From Candidatus Poribacteria bacterium (GTDB lineage: Bacteria > Poribacteria > WGA-4E > JAJDTR01), in contig JAJDTR010000046.1 of NCBI GenBank assembly GCA_022827055.1, forward strand, positions 1 to 64,000: DNA of 64,000 nucleotides, written 5' to 3'. The translations under genes were made by a program, and so were the position numbers. Positions 53,109-62,039 of this stretch are shown piece by piece (the first letter of the stretch is position 1; each line of letters starts with the position of its first letter). The notes below the pieces were generated by a model that worked only from the letters and a program-made list of their open reading frames with translations, was not told the DNA's origin and did not search any database.

Positions 53109-54501
53109 TCCCCTCCTCTTGATGCGGAAGGAGTTCTACCTCCTGCTTCAGGTTCGGTGAAGGTTCAAGTAGATGACGAAACGGTTCTTCAACCGGCGGA
53201 TCAGGTGTCGGTTTAACGTAACTAGGTTTTTCAATGTTCCCCTCAATTATCAAGACCGGATGTTCAAACTTTTCATCTGGCCCCGGACGTTTCTTTCGGC
53301 GTTTGAGGCGCTTTTCGATGAAAGGAAGATATTGCTCAACCTCGGAAACAGGAAGCTGACTATCTTTCCATGTCACTGTTGTTTTGCCCGTCTCTTTTGC
53401 CTGCGCAATGACACCCTTCAGTTCGGTTAGTTCTCGATCATCCTTGACCGGAATCTTTGTGTGCTTTCCATCCTTGTCTTCAACGATAATGCCGGGAATC
53501 CAGTCACTCTTGTAAGGGGAAATGAATGGATAAACTTTTGGCTGGTAGACCCCAATCTCACGGACGCGATCGCTGAATGACAAACCATCTTCATCGGGTG
53601 GGTCCAGTTCTATGATTTCCGGATTGAAATAGCCCTGTGGATGTTTGGCAATCTCGTCCAGTTCCTCACGGGAAACGCGACGGTAACGCTTGACGGCTTC
53701 TAACGCCTCGCACTGATCTTCCCGGAACAACACGCGCGTTCGTGCTCCATCGGGTTGCGAGATGTTGTACACAGTTTTGATGTTCAGATCTTGGTCAAAC
53801 ACCTCCTCAAATTGCGTGCTGTCAACTCCATCTACGTCAGGGATGATCTCAATGCCATCCCCCGCCGCTCGCAGACGCAAGCGAACCGTTTTCGGCGCGA
53901 CGACTTCCTCTTGGTTCAGATATCCGTCAAGTTCAACCCCAGTTTGTTTCGCAAGCCCTTTGATTTTTGCAAATTCAATCAAATTAGCCTGATAGTTCTT
54001 ATCTCCCTCGTGTCGATTATTGAACGCATCCAATTCCTCCAGGAGCAAGAATTGTTCACCTGTCAGGAGATACGTCCACTTCGGCGTCAAACGCAACACG
54101 CATCCAATCCGTTCCGGATGCAAGGGTTTTCGATCCGGCTGTAGAAACTGATAATTGTAACGAAACGCCGTTTCCCTGAGTGTTCTGTCGGAGCGAATCT
54201 CAAGGTCAAATGGATAAGGATCGGGCAAACCGAGCAAACTCTGTGCAACGAAGTCGAGACGACATACTTCCTCACATGGTATGAAAATGTCCGTATCCGA
54301 CGCTTCTGCTTGACCGTTATCAAGCAGTTCCTTAAGCAACACCCACTGTGCCTGAGCCTGATAGGCATCCGCAGGCAAGTTTTCCGCGTATTCGCTTACA
54401 GAAAGACTATCTGTCGGAGCGGTAAACCGGATACCTGTTTGCGTCTCCTGCCAATGGAATTGTAACGGTTCAGACTTTCTCTTACCGAATAGGTCCAACA
54501 T
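53053..54501 (-). CDS. zorD: ZorD, N-terminal part, ended by a frameshift
   Basis: A 482-codon frame that holds the N-terminal ZorD region and ends just inside the helicase, after L-L-P-H-Q-E-E-G-I-A-W-A-Q-R-L-W-E-K-K. Removing one A from the seven-A run joins WEKK directly to Y-P-G-G-L-L-A-D-D-M-G of the other frame, restoring a protein of about 1120 residues, close to known ZorD lengths. The start has AGGAG ten bases upstream, and the gene begins five bases after the zorC stop. The break may be a real mutation, an assembly error or a slippage site. Confidence 0.82.
   Translation of the reverse strand: MLDLFGKRKSEPLQFHWQETQTGIRFTAPTDSLSVSEYAENLPADAYQAQAQWVLLKELLDNGQAEASDTDIFIPCEEVCRLDFVAQSLLGLPDPYPFDLEIRSDRTLRETAFRYNYQFLQPDRKPLHPERIGCVLRLTPKWTYLLTGEQFLLLEELDAFNNRHEGDKNYQANLIEFAKIKGLAKQTGVELDGYLNQEEVVAPKTVRLRLRAAGDGIEIIPDVDGVDSTQFEEVFDQDLNIKTVYNISQPDGARTRVLFREDQCEALEAVKRYRRVSREELDEIAKHPQGYFNPEIIELDPPDEDGLSFSDRVREIGVYQPKVYPFISPYKSDWIPGIIVEDKDGKHTKIPVKDDRELTELKGVIAQAKETGKTTVTWKDSQLPVSEVEQYLPFIEKRLKRRKKRPGPDEKFEHPVLIIEGNIEKPSYVKPTPDPPVEEPFRHLLEPSPNLKQEVELLPHQEEGIAWAQRLWEKKISRRFAR
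53076..53082 (-). other. Seven-A run carrying the zorD frameshift
   Basis: On the coding strand GAG-AAAAAAA-TAT. Six A's would keep zorD in frame; seven put the ribosome into a frame that stops at 53053. Confidence 0.85.
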
Positions 54502-54506
54502 GGTAG

Positions 54507-55916
54507 TTATGCTCCTAATCGATAACTTCGCAATGGCTCAATTCCGAGTTCACGCCTATTCCACCATGCAAATTTTCTTTGCCAATAATACCGTTCAGAG
54601 CCGATATGATCCACACGATGTGTGGCCAACGATTGATCACGTAACTCGGTTATGTGATATTCCGAATCTCCCAACTCAAAGGGGCGCGAGGCGTTGTCAT
54701 AGACATAGCAAGCACCCTCTGTGCTAATCTCAACAAAGGTATAACCACCCATCTGAATTATAAATGCGTACTGACTACCCTTACCCCCTTTTAACCTAGC
54801 GGGTTGCCGTTCCATGTAGTATTGTCTAGCTTGAAGGTCATTAGTAAAAAGAGATTCGGCATTCCTACGCAACACGGGACGACACGAATCAATATGGCCA
54901 GAATCAGTCTCTCCGAGATACGCCAACCAGAACGCTCTTCGGTAGGCAAACTTCGGATCGTTACATGCTCGGGCAACGACATCAAAGAAAAAGCGAATAT
55001 CTTCTTCTGTAATCCAACGCGTAAAAATTCGCAACGCCTTATCAGACACATCTCGCCAACGCACAGTCCCACCTGCAACGCGCGGGTCTCCCCAGTTTCT
55101 AAGAACGTAGGACTGAACGGGCTGCCGCAAATCCTCGGAAGCGTCAAGCCCCAGTTTTTCAATAGTTCCCGACACGATAGCACGGTTTGTTTTGTCATCT
55201 CTATGCATCTCGACAAATTCCATGATGTCGACAACCAACTCCCTATTGAGACGGCCGCTATGCGCCACATAGGCCTCTGCAACAGCGCCAAAATAACGAT
55301 AGCCGTGCGTATGGTCAGGTAGATTGAGATATGACCAAACATCCGATAATCTCACTTGTGCGCGCAACAGATTCATCGCGACCCGAGTAGCTCCGTTCTC
55401 TTCACAATACCACGCTAAATTATCTCTGAGGTTCAGAACAAATCTCCGGCGTCCATCATAATCGGCAAGATGCCTTCTGACAAACGCGCGTAGCAAGTTT
55501 GCTCCCCGTGCATCCCACGCTTTCAGTAGGGCATCGAAAACCCCGAGCAACGCGCTAATGCTGAAACGGTTTTCAATGAGTTGGAGGGCATCGTGGAGTT
55601 CCTCCGGCATATCCACAATTCGGAATAATCTGTCTTCGGAGAAGGTCAACGCCCATGCAAGCCTACGGATGCGCTTAAGCGAATCAAACTCGGTATGCAG
55701 CCTTCCAGTTCGGATCGCATTGAGGAAGAGGCGATAAATTTGGCGTAAATCTTCCCGCTCTGGAACATTATTCATATTCTTTTGTTCCCTTTCAATTTTC
55801 TCCAAATCCGCACGTATCTCCAGCGGAATTGTAGTAGGCTTCGGCGCGCGACCAGTGAACGCGTCCGCATTAAAATTAAATTGAAGCAGTTCTCTAGCGA
55901 TATTCACGATTCCCAT
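54507..55916 (-). CDS. zorC: ZorC, EH-signature protein of type I Zorya
   Basis: A 469-residue mostly helical protein. The C-terminal quarter has the EH-signature pattern: Y-T-F-V-E-I-S (conserved Glu) and D-H-I-G-S-E-R-Y-Y-W-Q (conserved His and WQ), preceded by RRAFWLAYLG. ZorC is required for type I Zorya and thought to act with ZorD on phage DNA. It overlaps the end of zorB. A TTG five codons upstream (55931) is an alternative start; I prefer the ATG at 55916, though neither has a strong ribosome site. zorD follows after five bases. Confidence 0.85.
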   Translation of the reverse strand: MGIVNIARELLQFNFNADAFTGRAPKPTTIPLEIRADLEKIEREQKNMNNVPEREDLRQIYRLFLNAIRTGRLHTEFDSLKRIRRLAWALTFSEDRLFRIVDMPEELHDALQLIENRFSISALLGVFDALLKAWDARGANLLRAFVRRHLADYDGRRRFVLNLRDNLAWYCEENGATRVAMNLLRAQVRLSDVWSYLNLPDHTHGYRYFGAVAEAYVAHSGRLNRELVVDIMEFVEMHRDDKTNRAIVSGTIEKLGLDASEDLRQPVQSYVLRNWGDPRVAGGTVRWRDVSDKALRIFTRWITEEDIRFFFDVVARACNDPKFAYRRAFWLAYLGETDSGHIDSCRPVLRRNAESLFTNDLQARQYYMERQPARLKGGKGSQYAFIIQMGGYTFVEISTEGACYVYDNASRPFELGDSEYHITELRDQSLATHRVDHIGSERYYWQRKFAWWNRRELGIEPLRSYRLGA

Positions 55917-56742
55917 CCAGTAATTTGTCAAGTTGCTTTTCTGCGTTTGTCCGCACTCGAAACTCTACCCGCCGCGATTCTTCCGGAATCTCCTTCGACA
56001 AACGTGTTCTGATCGTTCCCCATGTGGTGGTTGCTTTGGGAATATGTGTTTTGATTGTACCCCAAGTAGTCATTGTATGATGGCCAGACTTTCCCTGGTC
56101 TTCATTCCTATTTGCAATCGTAATTGACTTAATCAATTTGCTTGAGGATAAGCCATTGGCAGTTAAATACTGCTTTAGCCATTCTTTGTGTTTCTCACTG
56201 ATACCGGGTATATCAAGGACATATTGAAGAACGTTCCTCGTTCTGTCCTGTGATAGTTCCATATTGCGAATATAAGCCACCTTTTTGTCTTTTTCCCCAA
56301 TCCATTCGCTTGAAGTGTGTCCTTCAATCCGAATTTCCGCGAGATCATTGATGTATTTAGAGTCCCTTAAAATTCGGACGTAGCGCGGGAAAAAATCGTC
56401 TAATATGCCCTGGAATTGCGGACGAACTTCTGCTTTACCGGGCTCAAATAACACCTCAGGCTCTTTAAAACGAATAGAAATTTTCTCCTTGTCCAAGACC
56501 GCCTGCCATTTCTCCAGATCTTTTTCAAACTCTTTCTTGAGGTCAAAGTATAAATCTTCTCGTAATTTCATGTAAGCCTTGACAATTTCCACTAGACGGT
56601 CCTCTTGTTCAGACAAGTTCAACATGACGAAGGAGAGAAGAAGTACAAAAATCAGCAGTAGCCCTGCCATCAAGTCACCCAACGAAAGACTGAAAGGGTT
56701 CTCGTCTACGAGTTTTCTGGATTCAGACGGCGTTCTTCGCAT
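55894..56742 (-). CDS. zorB: ZorB, MotB-like stator subunit
   Basis: A 282-residue single-helix protein. The helix (about residues 18-42, SLSLGDLMAGLLLIFVLLLS) contains D23, the place of the ion-carrying aspartate in MotB/ZorB. A periplasmic OmpA-like peptidoglycan-binding domain follows (I-R-I-E-G-H-T-S-S-E, then R-N-M-E-L-S-Q-D-R-T). In Zorya, a ZorA5-ZorB2 ion-driven motor is thought to sense envelope damage during phage entry. It starts 11 bases after zorA and overlaps zorC. Confidence 0.9.
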   Translation of the reverse strand: MRRTPSESRKLVDENPFSLSLGDLMAGLLLIFVLLLSFVMLNLSEQEDRLVEIVKAYMKLREDLYFDLKKEFEKDLEKWQAVLDKEKISIRFKEPEVLFEPGKAEVRPQFQGILDDFFPRYVRILRDSKYINDLAEIRIEGHTSSEWIGEKDKKVAYIRNMELSQDRTRNVLQYVLDIPGISEKHKEWLKQYLTANGLSSSKLIKSITIANRNEDQGKSGHHTMTTWGTIKTHIPKATTTWGTIRTRLSKEIPEESRRVEFRVRTNAEKQLDKLLDGNREYR

Positions 56743-56753
56743 TACCTTTTACC

Positions 56754-59093
56754 TCACCGGGGTTGTAATCGTTCCATCATATCGTTCAATACTTCAACAT
56801 TTTCCCCTAGTGCTTCAACACCTCCAGCTAGTGCGGATGCAGCATTAGACAACTGAGTGGAAAATGAGTTGAGGTACTCATTGATCGAATCGCGAGTGGT
56901 TGCGGAATAATTAGTCAAGCCACTTTCAATTTCTGTGAAGATGCCCTGTAACCCGTCATCAATCGTTTGGAAGCGTTGAGCAAAGTCGTTGAGCGTTTGA
57001 TTGGACCTCTCAAGGGCATCCTCAATTCTTGCAATCGTGGTACTGTTCGCTTCAAGATATCTTCGGTTCTCTCGGTTGAACTCTTCACTAGCTCTTGTCA
57101 GATTCTGCCCTGCAACTTGAAGTTGATTCGCTCCTGTAGTTAACAGTCCTGAAAATTCTTTGGTTGTGTCAATCAGTTCGCGGACGTTTCCAATGCTTGA
57201 GTCCATTTGTTCCAACATTTCGCGTCCTTTTGTGAGCGTCTCCTGGGAGTTAGTGAGCTGCTCGTCAATAGCTTTGAATTGGGCAGCTTGCAACTCTAAT
57301 AGATGATTGACGCTCTTTTCTCCACTCTTGAAAATGGCGTCCAGGCGCTCTGCAGCTAGATTTACTTGTTCGCGCATTTGCTTAATCATTTCCGAGGATT
57401 CTTTAGAGGCTTGTGACGTACTGGAATCAAGAGCATCTTTAAGTTGTATAATCGTCGATCTAAGTGTTTCAGTGCTCTGATCGAAAATTCTCGCCATTTC
57501 TTCTAACCGTTTTTCCATCTGCTGATTAACACTTTCTGTTGTCTTGGCCTGAGCGTCAGTCGCCCCTTTATTCGCTTCTTTGAGTGCTTCAAGCATATCC
57601 TGGAAGGTTTTCTCCATCTCCTTTCTCTGTTCTTCAGATTTCTCGCTCATCAATTCACGAGTCCCATCAATCTGCTCTTGGACACTCTCTATCATTTTTG
57701 ATATTTGCCCGGGTAAATCCTTCAGACCTTCACTTGCTTCGCCGACCGTTTCAGCAAGCTTTTCGATTTGTTCCATGGCTGCCCCGGAAAGCGAAGTCTT
57801 AAATTCCTCTACGAGTTCCTTAATGGCATCTATAGAGGATTCCTCTTTTTCCTCGCGCAATCTTTCGACGGCTTTGTTCAATTTTTCAAGACTGGATTCC
57901 AATTGTTCACGTACGGCATTGCTGAAGGCTTCAGGGGCGTTCTGAAGTTCATGGATAATTTCTGTTTGTCCCTGTGTCATTTCACTTTTAATACCTTCAA
58001 CGGCAGTTCCTAGCTTCTTAAAATTCGATTCTAGCTTGTCGCCGATAGCATTGCTAAGGGCTTCGGAGGTCTCGTCGAGTTTCTGAATAATCTCTGTTTT
58101 CCCCCGTAACATCTCATCTTTAATACTGCCAATAGCGGTCTCTAGTTTGCTGAAATTCGGTTCCAACTGTTCGCCAATAGCAGTCGGGGCATTGTCAAGT
58201 TTCTGAATAATTTTCTCTTGTTCCCGTTCCATTGCACCTTTAATTTCGGCAATGGCAGCACGCAGGGCATCAAAGCGCTGCCCCAATTTGTAATCAATCG
58301 CAGTTGCAAAGTCTGTCGCGACTGATTTAAGTGCAGCGGTTTGTTGTTCAAGTTCGTCTTCCTGGCGATACGAGATTTGCTCTTGGGTTGTCAGCGTAAA
58401 TAGCTGATCGAGTGCGCGTTGTAGATTCGCAATTGCCTGACTTACTCTCCCGATGCGCCACTTTTCCATACCGTTGAAAACAAGTGAAGTCAGCATTCCC
58501 CAGACAGATGTCACAAAAGCAGTTGATACCCCCGATAGGAGTATTTGAATCGCGCTCCGAATTTCTTCCGTCTGTGTAAAGTTAATACCGGAAAATGGTA
58601 TCAACCCCCGGACCAACCCGACAAAGGTACCAAGAATTCCGAATCCAACTAGCAAGGCGGGCACGCTATTCCAAAATCTAAGATTTAAATGTTGCTCCAA
58701 CAGACGGTCTTCGCTGAAGAAAAGCGATGCTTCGTCTGTTTTGTACGCCACCGATTGATTCTCACCACGCTCACGTGTAATGAGGGAGCCCTCAAATTCC
58801 TGCCACGCCTCTGTGAGTTTCACTTTGCCCGAGAACTTCTCGGTAGCGATCGTCCTCTCTTTATTGGAAAATATCTCCTTCAATTCATGCAGATGCCTGG
58901 GTTGAGCAGGACTGTCATACTTTAGTATGTCCTTAATTAAACCGCAAATCAAGCGACGTTGGATAAAAGTTCTTACAAAGAAATAAAAACCAAAAATAAG
59001 GAATGCAGTACCAATGATATATACAAAGACATCCGAAATCTGGTCATCGGTTGCCTCCCTCCATGGGAGTAGCAAATCAATGAACTCGCTCAT
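56754..59093 (-). CDS. zorA: ZorA, MotA/TolQ-like motor with long cytoplasmic tail
   Basis: A 779-residue protein. Three membrane segments (about residues 20-48, 145-170 and 185-210) show the MotA/TolQ/ExbB pattern V-G-F-G-I-L-G-T-F-V-G-L and GVSTAFVTSVWGMLTSLVFN. The remaining 560 residues form an almost unbroken coiled coil, with a repeat of about 44 residues built on E-I-I-Q-K-L…A-I-G-x-x-L-E-x-N-F-x-K-L. Such tails are a defining part of ZorA and needed for signalling to ZorC and ZorD. AAGGAGAG precedes the ATG, 36 bases after the DUF58 stop. Confidence 0.9.
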   Translation of the reverse strand: MSEFIDLLLPWREATDDQISDVFVYIIGTAFLIFGFYFFVRTFIQRRLICGLIKDILKYDSPAQPRHLHELKEIFSNKERTIATEKFSGKVKLTEAWQEFEGSLITRERGENQSVAYKTDEASLFFSEDRLLEQHLNLRFWNSVPALLVGFGILGTFVGLVRGLIPFSGINFTQTEEIRSAIQILLSGVSTAFVTSVWGMLTSLVFNGMEKWRIGRVSQAIANLQRALDQLFTLTTQEQISYRQEDELEQQTAALKSVATDFATAIDYKLGQRFDALRAAIAEIKGAMEREQEKIIQKLDNAPTAIGEQLEPNFSKLETAIGSIKDEMLRGKTEIIQKLDETSEALSNAIGDKLESNFKKLGTAVEGIKSEMTQGQTEIIHELQNAPEAFSNAVREQLESSLEKLNKAVERLREEKEESSIDAIKELVEEFKTSLSGAAMEQIEKLAETVGEASEGLKDLPGQISKMIESVQEQIDGTRELMSEKSEEQRKEMEKTFQDMLEALKEANKGATDAQAKTTESVNQQMEKRLEEMARIFDQSTETLRSTIIQLKDALDSSTSQASKESSEMIKQMREQVNLAAERLDAIFKSGEKSVNHLLELQAAQFKAIDEQLTNSQETLTKGREMLEQMDSSIGNVRELIDTTKEFSGLLTTGANQLQVAGQNLTRASEEFNRENRRYLEANSTTIARIEDALERSNQTLNDFAQRFQTIDDGLQGIFTEIESGLTNYSATTRDSINEYLNSFSTQLSNAASALAGGVEALGENVEVLNDMMERLQPR

Positions 59094-59129
59094 GACTCTC
59101 CTTTTGAATAATTGATTTCAGGGAACACG

Positions 59130-60494
59130 TTAAATCTGCGACTTTGCCTTAAGCTCAAGATACTTATTCACCACCTCCATCGTCAACTGGTGTGCCGGGA
59201 CATCGAGTGTAATGACGCCCCGACTCCGCAGAATCTCCAACGTTGCCTGTTTCTCCTGTAGCAACCTCTCGGCGATCGCCCGCTGGTAGACGACTTTGGA
59301 ACTCGTCGGTTTCTGCGTAGCAAGTGCGATAATCCCGGAATCCGTCAACGTCACGCAGGCGATGAGATGGTGTCTGGCAAGCGTCGTCACATAATGGGCG
59401 AGGCTTTCCGCCGCATCCCGATCCAAGATGTCGGTAAAAAGGATAATCAGCGCGCGTTTGCGCTGTTTCGACGCCAAGAATTTGAAGGCGGTCTCGAAAT
59501 CCGGTTCAACCGGATAAACCTGCAAGGCGAAGGTGGCTTCCAGCATGGCGAGGAACTGCTTCTTTCCCGGTTTGGGGTCTAGATATCGGTGGACGGCGTC
59601 CGAAAAAGCAATCAATCCCACTTTGTCCCCCTTGAGCGTTGACACGTAGCTTGTCATGAGGGTGGTATTGATGGCGTAATCGAGTTTAATCATCGCTTGT
59701 CCCGAGATTGACGCCGCGTCCAGTGCGCTTTCCTGTTCCTGTGCTTCTGTCAATATCGGCGATGCCATCAACCTTCCGGCGTCCAACATTATCACCACGT
59801 CTTGACTCCGTTCGGTTTCAAACTCGCGGACAATCGGTTTTTGGTGTCTTGATGTCGCCTTCCAGTCTACTCGGCGGATGTCATCGTCGGGAGCGTAATC
59901 ACGCAGCCGTTCAAATTCCGTCCCCTCACCAAACTGTCGTGAGTTTTTCAGCCCAAGTTGACCCAGCAGTCCACGTCTAACCAGCAGTTCGTACTGTCGA
60001 ATGGCGAGCAGATTGGGATAGACCTTGACCTCCGCCCCCGCTTCAATCCGACGTTGACGAATAATCAGCCCCAAAATCCCCCAACACTGGACGTGGATGT
60101 CCCCAAAATGATAGATGCCGCGGCGTGACGGGGTAAGTCGGTAAGTGACGCTTTCGGTTGCGCCCGGCGCCGCATAAACCTCGTGAATAACGCGGTCAAA
60201 CCGAAACGTCGGGGGGAAATCATCTTTCAGGTGCAACCGTAAATCGTGGCGAGAACGGTTAGCAACGCGCAGTGTTACCACATTTTCCGCACCCAATGAG
60301 AACTTGGAGTTCATCAGGCGGGCAACTTCAACCTTAGTGAACAGGGGCGTGTTCACGTAATCGACGACGCAAACGATGGAGAGCAGCGTCAGATAGACGG
60401 CGTCAATAACCAACAAATTCGGCGCAACCGAGTAAAGCATAATCGGAATTGCCGATGGCAGTAGAAAGCCGAGCAGTCGTTTACTAAATCTCAT
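59130..60494 (-). CDS. DUF58 / vWA-like membrane protein
   Basis: A 454-residue protein with two N-terminal hydrophobic helices and the DUF58 core G-T-E-F-E-R-L-R-D-Y-A-P-D-D-D-I-R-R-V-D-W-K-A, followed by a vWA-like fold beginning V-V-I-M-L-D-A-G-R. DUF58 proteins nearly always follow MoxR ATPases, as here (46-base gap). The pair is thought to act as a chaperone or assembly module for envelope or enzyme complexes. Unusually, the next genes in the same direction are the Zorya genes. Confidence 0.88.
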   Translation of the reverse strand: MRFSKRLLGFLLPSAIPIMLYSVAPNLLVIDAVYLTLLSIVCVVDYVNTPLFTKVEVARLMNSKFSLGAENVVTLRVANRSRHDLRLHLKDDFPPTFRFDRVIHEVYAAPGATESVTYRLTPSRRGIYHFGDIHVQCWGILGLIIRQRRIEAGAEVKVYPNLLAIRQYELLVRRGLLGQLGLKNSRQFGEGTEFERLRDYAPDDDIRRVDWKATSRHQKPIVREFETERSQDVVIMLDAGRLMASPILTEAQEQESALDAASISGQAMIKLDYAINTTLMTSYVSTLKGDKVGLIAFSDAVHRYLDPKPGKKQFLAMLEATFALQVYPVEPDFETAFKFLASKQRKRALIILFTDILDRDAAESLAHYVTTLARHHLIACVTLTDSGIIALATQKPTSSKVVYQRAIAERLLQEKQATLEILRSRGVITLDVPAHQLTMEVVNKYLELKAKSQI

Positions 60495-60543
60495 GCGGGT
60501 GTTTACCTGTTGTCAAAATCACGGACGAAACTGGGGGCGCGGA

Positions 60544-61497
60544 TTAACGTGGGATCTCCACTTCGGCGAGTAATCTCTCAATTACGTCGTCCGCCGATAG
60601 TCCCTCAATCTCCGCCTCCGGCTTCAGAAGCACCCGGTGCCGATAGACATGAGGAGCTAGCCGCTTCACATCGTCCGGTAAGACGTAATCCCGACCCTGC
60701 ATTGCGGCGTAAGTCTTGCTCGCCAGCAGCAGCGAGATCGATGCCCGCGGGCTGCCGCCCAATACGAGGTCATCCGAACTGCGCGAAGCTTCCGCAATAC
60801 TCACAATGTAGTTGAAGATAGATTCTTCGACCGTGACCGCCTGAATTGCCGCTTGGCATTGCTGGAGCAAATCCTTATCAATGACGCCCTCAACCCCGGC
60901 ATCCGCGAGTTGAGAGGCATCGAAGCCGTTATGATAGTTAATCAGGATCTGCTGTTCCACCTCGTGACCGGGATAATCAACGCGCAACTTGAATAGGAAT
61001 CGATCCAGTTGCGCTTCGGGAAGCGGATAAGTGCCCTCGTATTCTACCGGATTCTGCGTTGCCAATACCATAAACGGTGCGGCAAGTTCATGGCGGACAC
61101 CGTCAATACTGACCTGCCGCTCCTCCATACATTCGAGGAGCGCCGATTGAGTCTTCGCCGGGGCGCGGTTGATTTCATCCGCCAGCAACACGTTGGTGAA
61201 AACCGGTCCCCGTTTAAGGTTGAATTGATGCGTCGCTAAATCATAAACGCTAGTGCCGACAATATCTGATGGCATGAGGTCCGGCGTGAATTGCACGCGG
61301 CTAAATTTACCCGACACCACCATTGCCAATGTTTTCGCGAGCAGCGTTTTCGCCGTGCCGGGGACACCTTCAAGCAGAACATGCCCTCCCGAAAAGAAAC
61401 CGACAACCACCAGTTCAAACAGTTCCTCCTGCCCGACAATCACCTTTCGGGCTTCCTGTTTCATTCTTTCAAAGACGTCTTGAATTAAATCGGACAT
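60544..61497 (-). CDS. MoxR-family AAA+ ATPase
   Basis: A 317-residue ATPase with Walker A G-V-P-G-T-A-K-T (about residue 44), the MoxR segment [13 protein letters not shown], Walker [11 protein letters not shown] and sensor 1 L-A-T-Q-N-P-V-E. I chose the ATG at 61497 because of AGGAGG just upstream; the frame runs open to 61572. It is the first gene of the minus-strand run MoxR-DUF58-zorABCD and would be the natural place for that transcript to start. Confidence 0.92.
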   Translation of the reverse strand: MSDLIQDVFERMKQEARKVIVGQEELFELVVVGFFSGGHVLLEGVPGTAKTLLAKTLAMVVSGKFSRVQFTPDLMPSDIVGTSVYDLATHQFNLKRGPVFTNVLLADEINRAPAKTQSALLECMEERQVSIDGVRHELAAPFMVLATQNPVEYEGTYPLPEAQLDRFLFKLRVDYPGHEVEQQILINYHNGFDASQLADAGVEGVIDKDLLQQCQAAIQAVTVEESIFNYIVSIAEASRSSDDLVLGGSPRASISLLLASKTYAAMQGRDYVLPDDVKRLAPHVYRHRVLLKPEAEIEGLSADDVIERLLAEVEIPR

Positions 61498-61686
61498 AGT
61501 CCTCCTATGCTGAAACCGAATTTTTCCTTGAAAACTTGGTTTCTTTTTTGCGCAACCGAGTTGGATGAGCAAACATCAATGGTTGATTTCCTCTCTTCCC
61601 AGTGCACATCCGGTGTGGGTGTTTTAAGCCCTAACTCATCGGGATTGGTATTATGCTTTTTTAATCGACGCACTCTCTACCTGCTC

Positions 61687-61710
61687 GGTCTGGATTGACA
61701 AATCCAGACC
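61687..61710. repeat. Dispersed hairpin repeat, copy 2
   Basis: A perfect 10-base stem GGTCTGGATT / AATCCAGACC with loop GACA, preceded by GCTC. It covaries with copy 1 at 7161-7184 (CT/AG there, TC/GA here). Confidence 0.6.
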
Positions 61711-61841
61711 ATCAAGCCAGCAATCAACGAAGGATCAACTAAGTGAATGGCGAAAGTTTGAGCGACCGGCGAGAGCGCGATAGGAATCTCATAGAAATCC
61801 CTTCTAGCCCGGCTCTACGAGATGTCCTGCTTAACCAATCC

Positions 61842-61886
61842 TAATCCGCGTAATCTGCGTAATCCGTTTAATCCGTTTAATCTGCG
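61842..61886. repeat. Nine-base minisatellite, five copies
   Basis: Five tandem units of TAATCYGYK: TAATCCGCG, TAATCTGCG, TAATCCGTT twice, TAATCTGCG. It lies in the 61498-62039 gap upstream of MoxR, next to a GAGCG…GATAGGAAT dispersed segment. No gene is seen there. Confidence 0.8.
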
Positions 61887-62039
61887 ATTCAGACAATTAC
61901 TAAAATTCACAGGCCTCAGACCTGATTCTTTGAACGAATAGACCATTTAATATTATAGTAGATATTGCCAAGATCTCTCGTCAGCACACAAAATTTAGTT
62001 CACGTACATCATTCGAACGGCGGGTACAGACAACTTCTC

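Noticed and set aside
56754-59093. zorA/zorB as an ordinary TolQ-TolR or flagellar stator pair
   Set aside because: The very long coiled-coil tail and the adjoining zorC and zorD genes fit Zorya, and no Tol, Exb or flagellar genes are near.
61842-61886. Possible iteron-type origin
   Set aside because: Five 9-base units alone, with no replication gene or DnaA boxes nearby.
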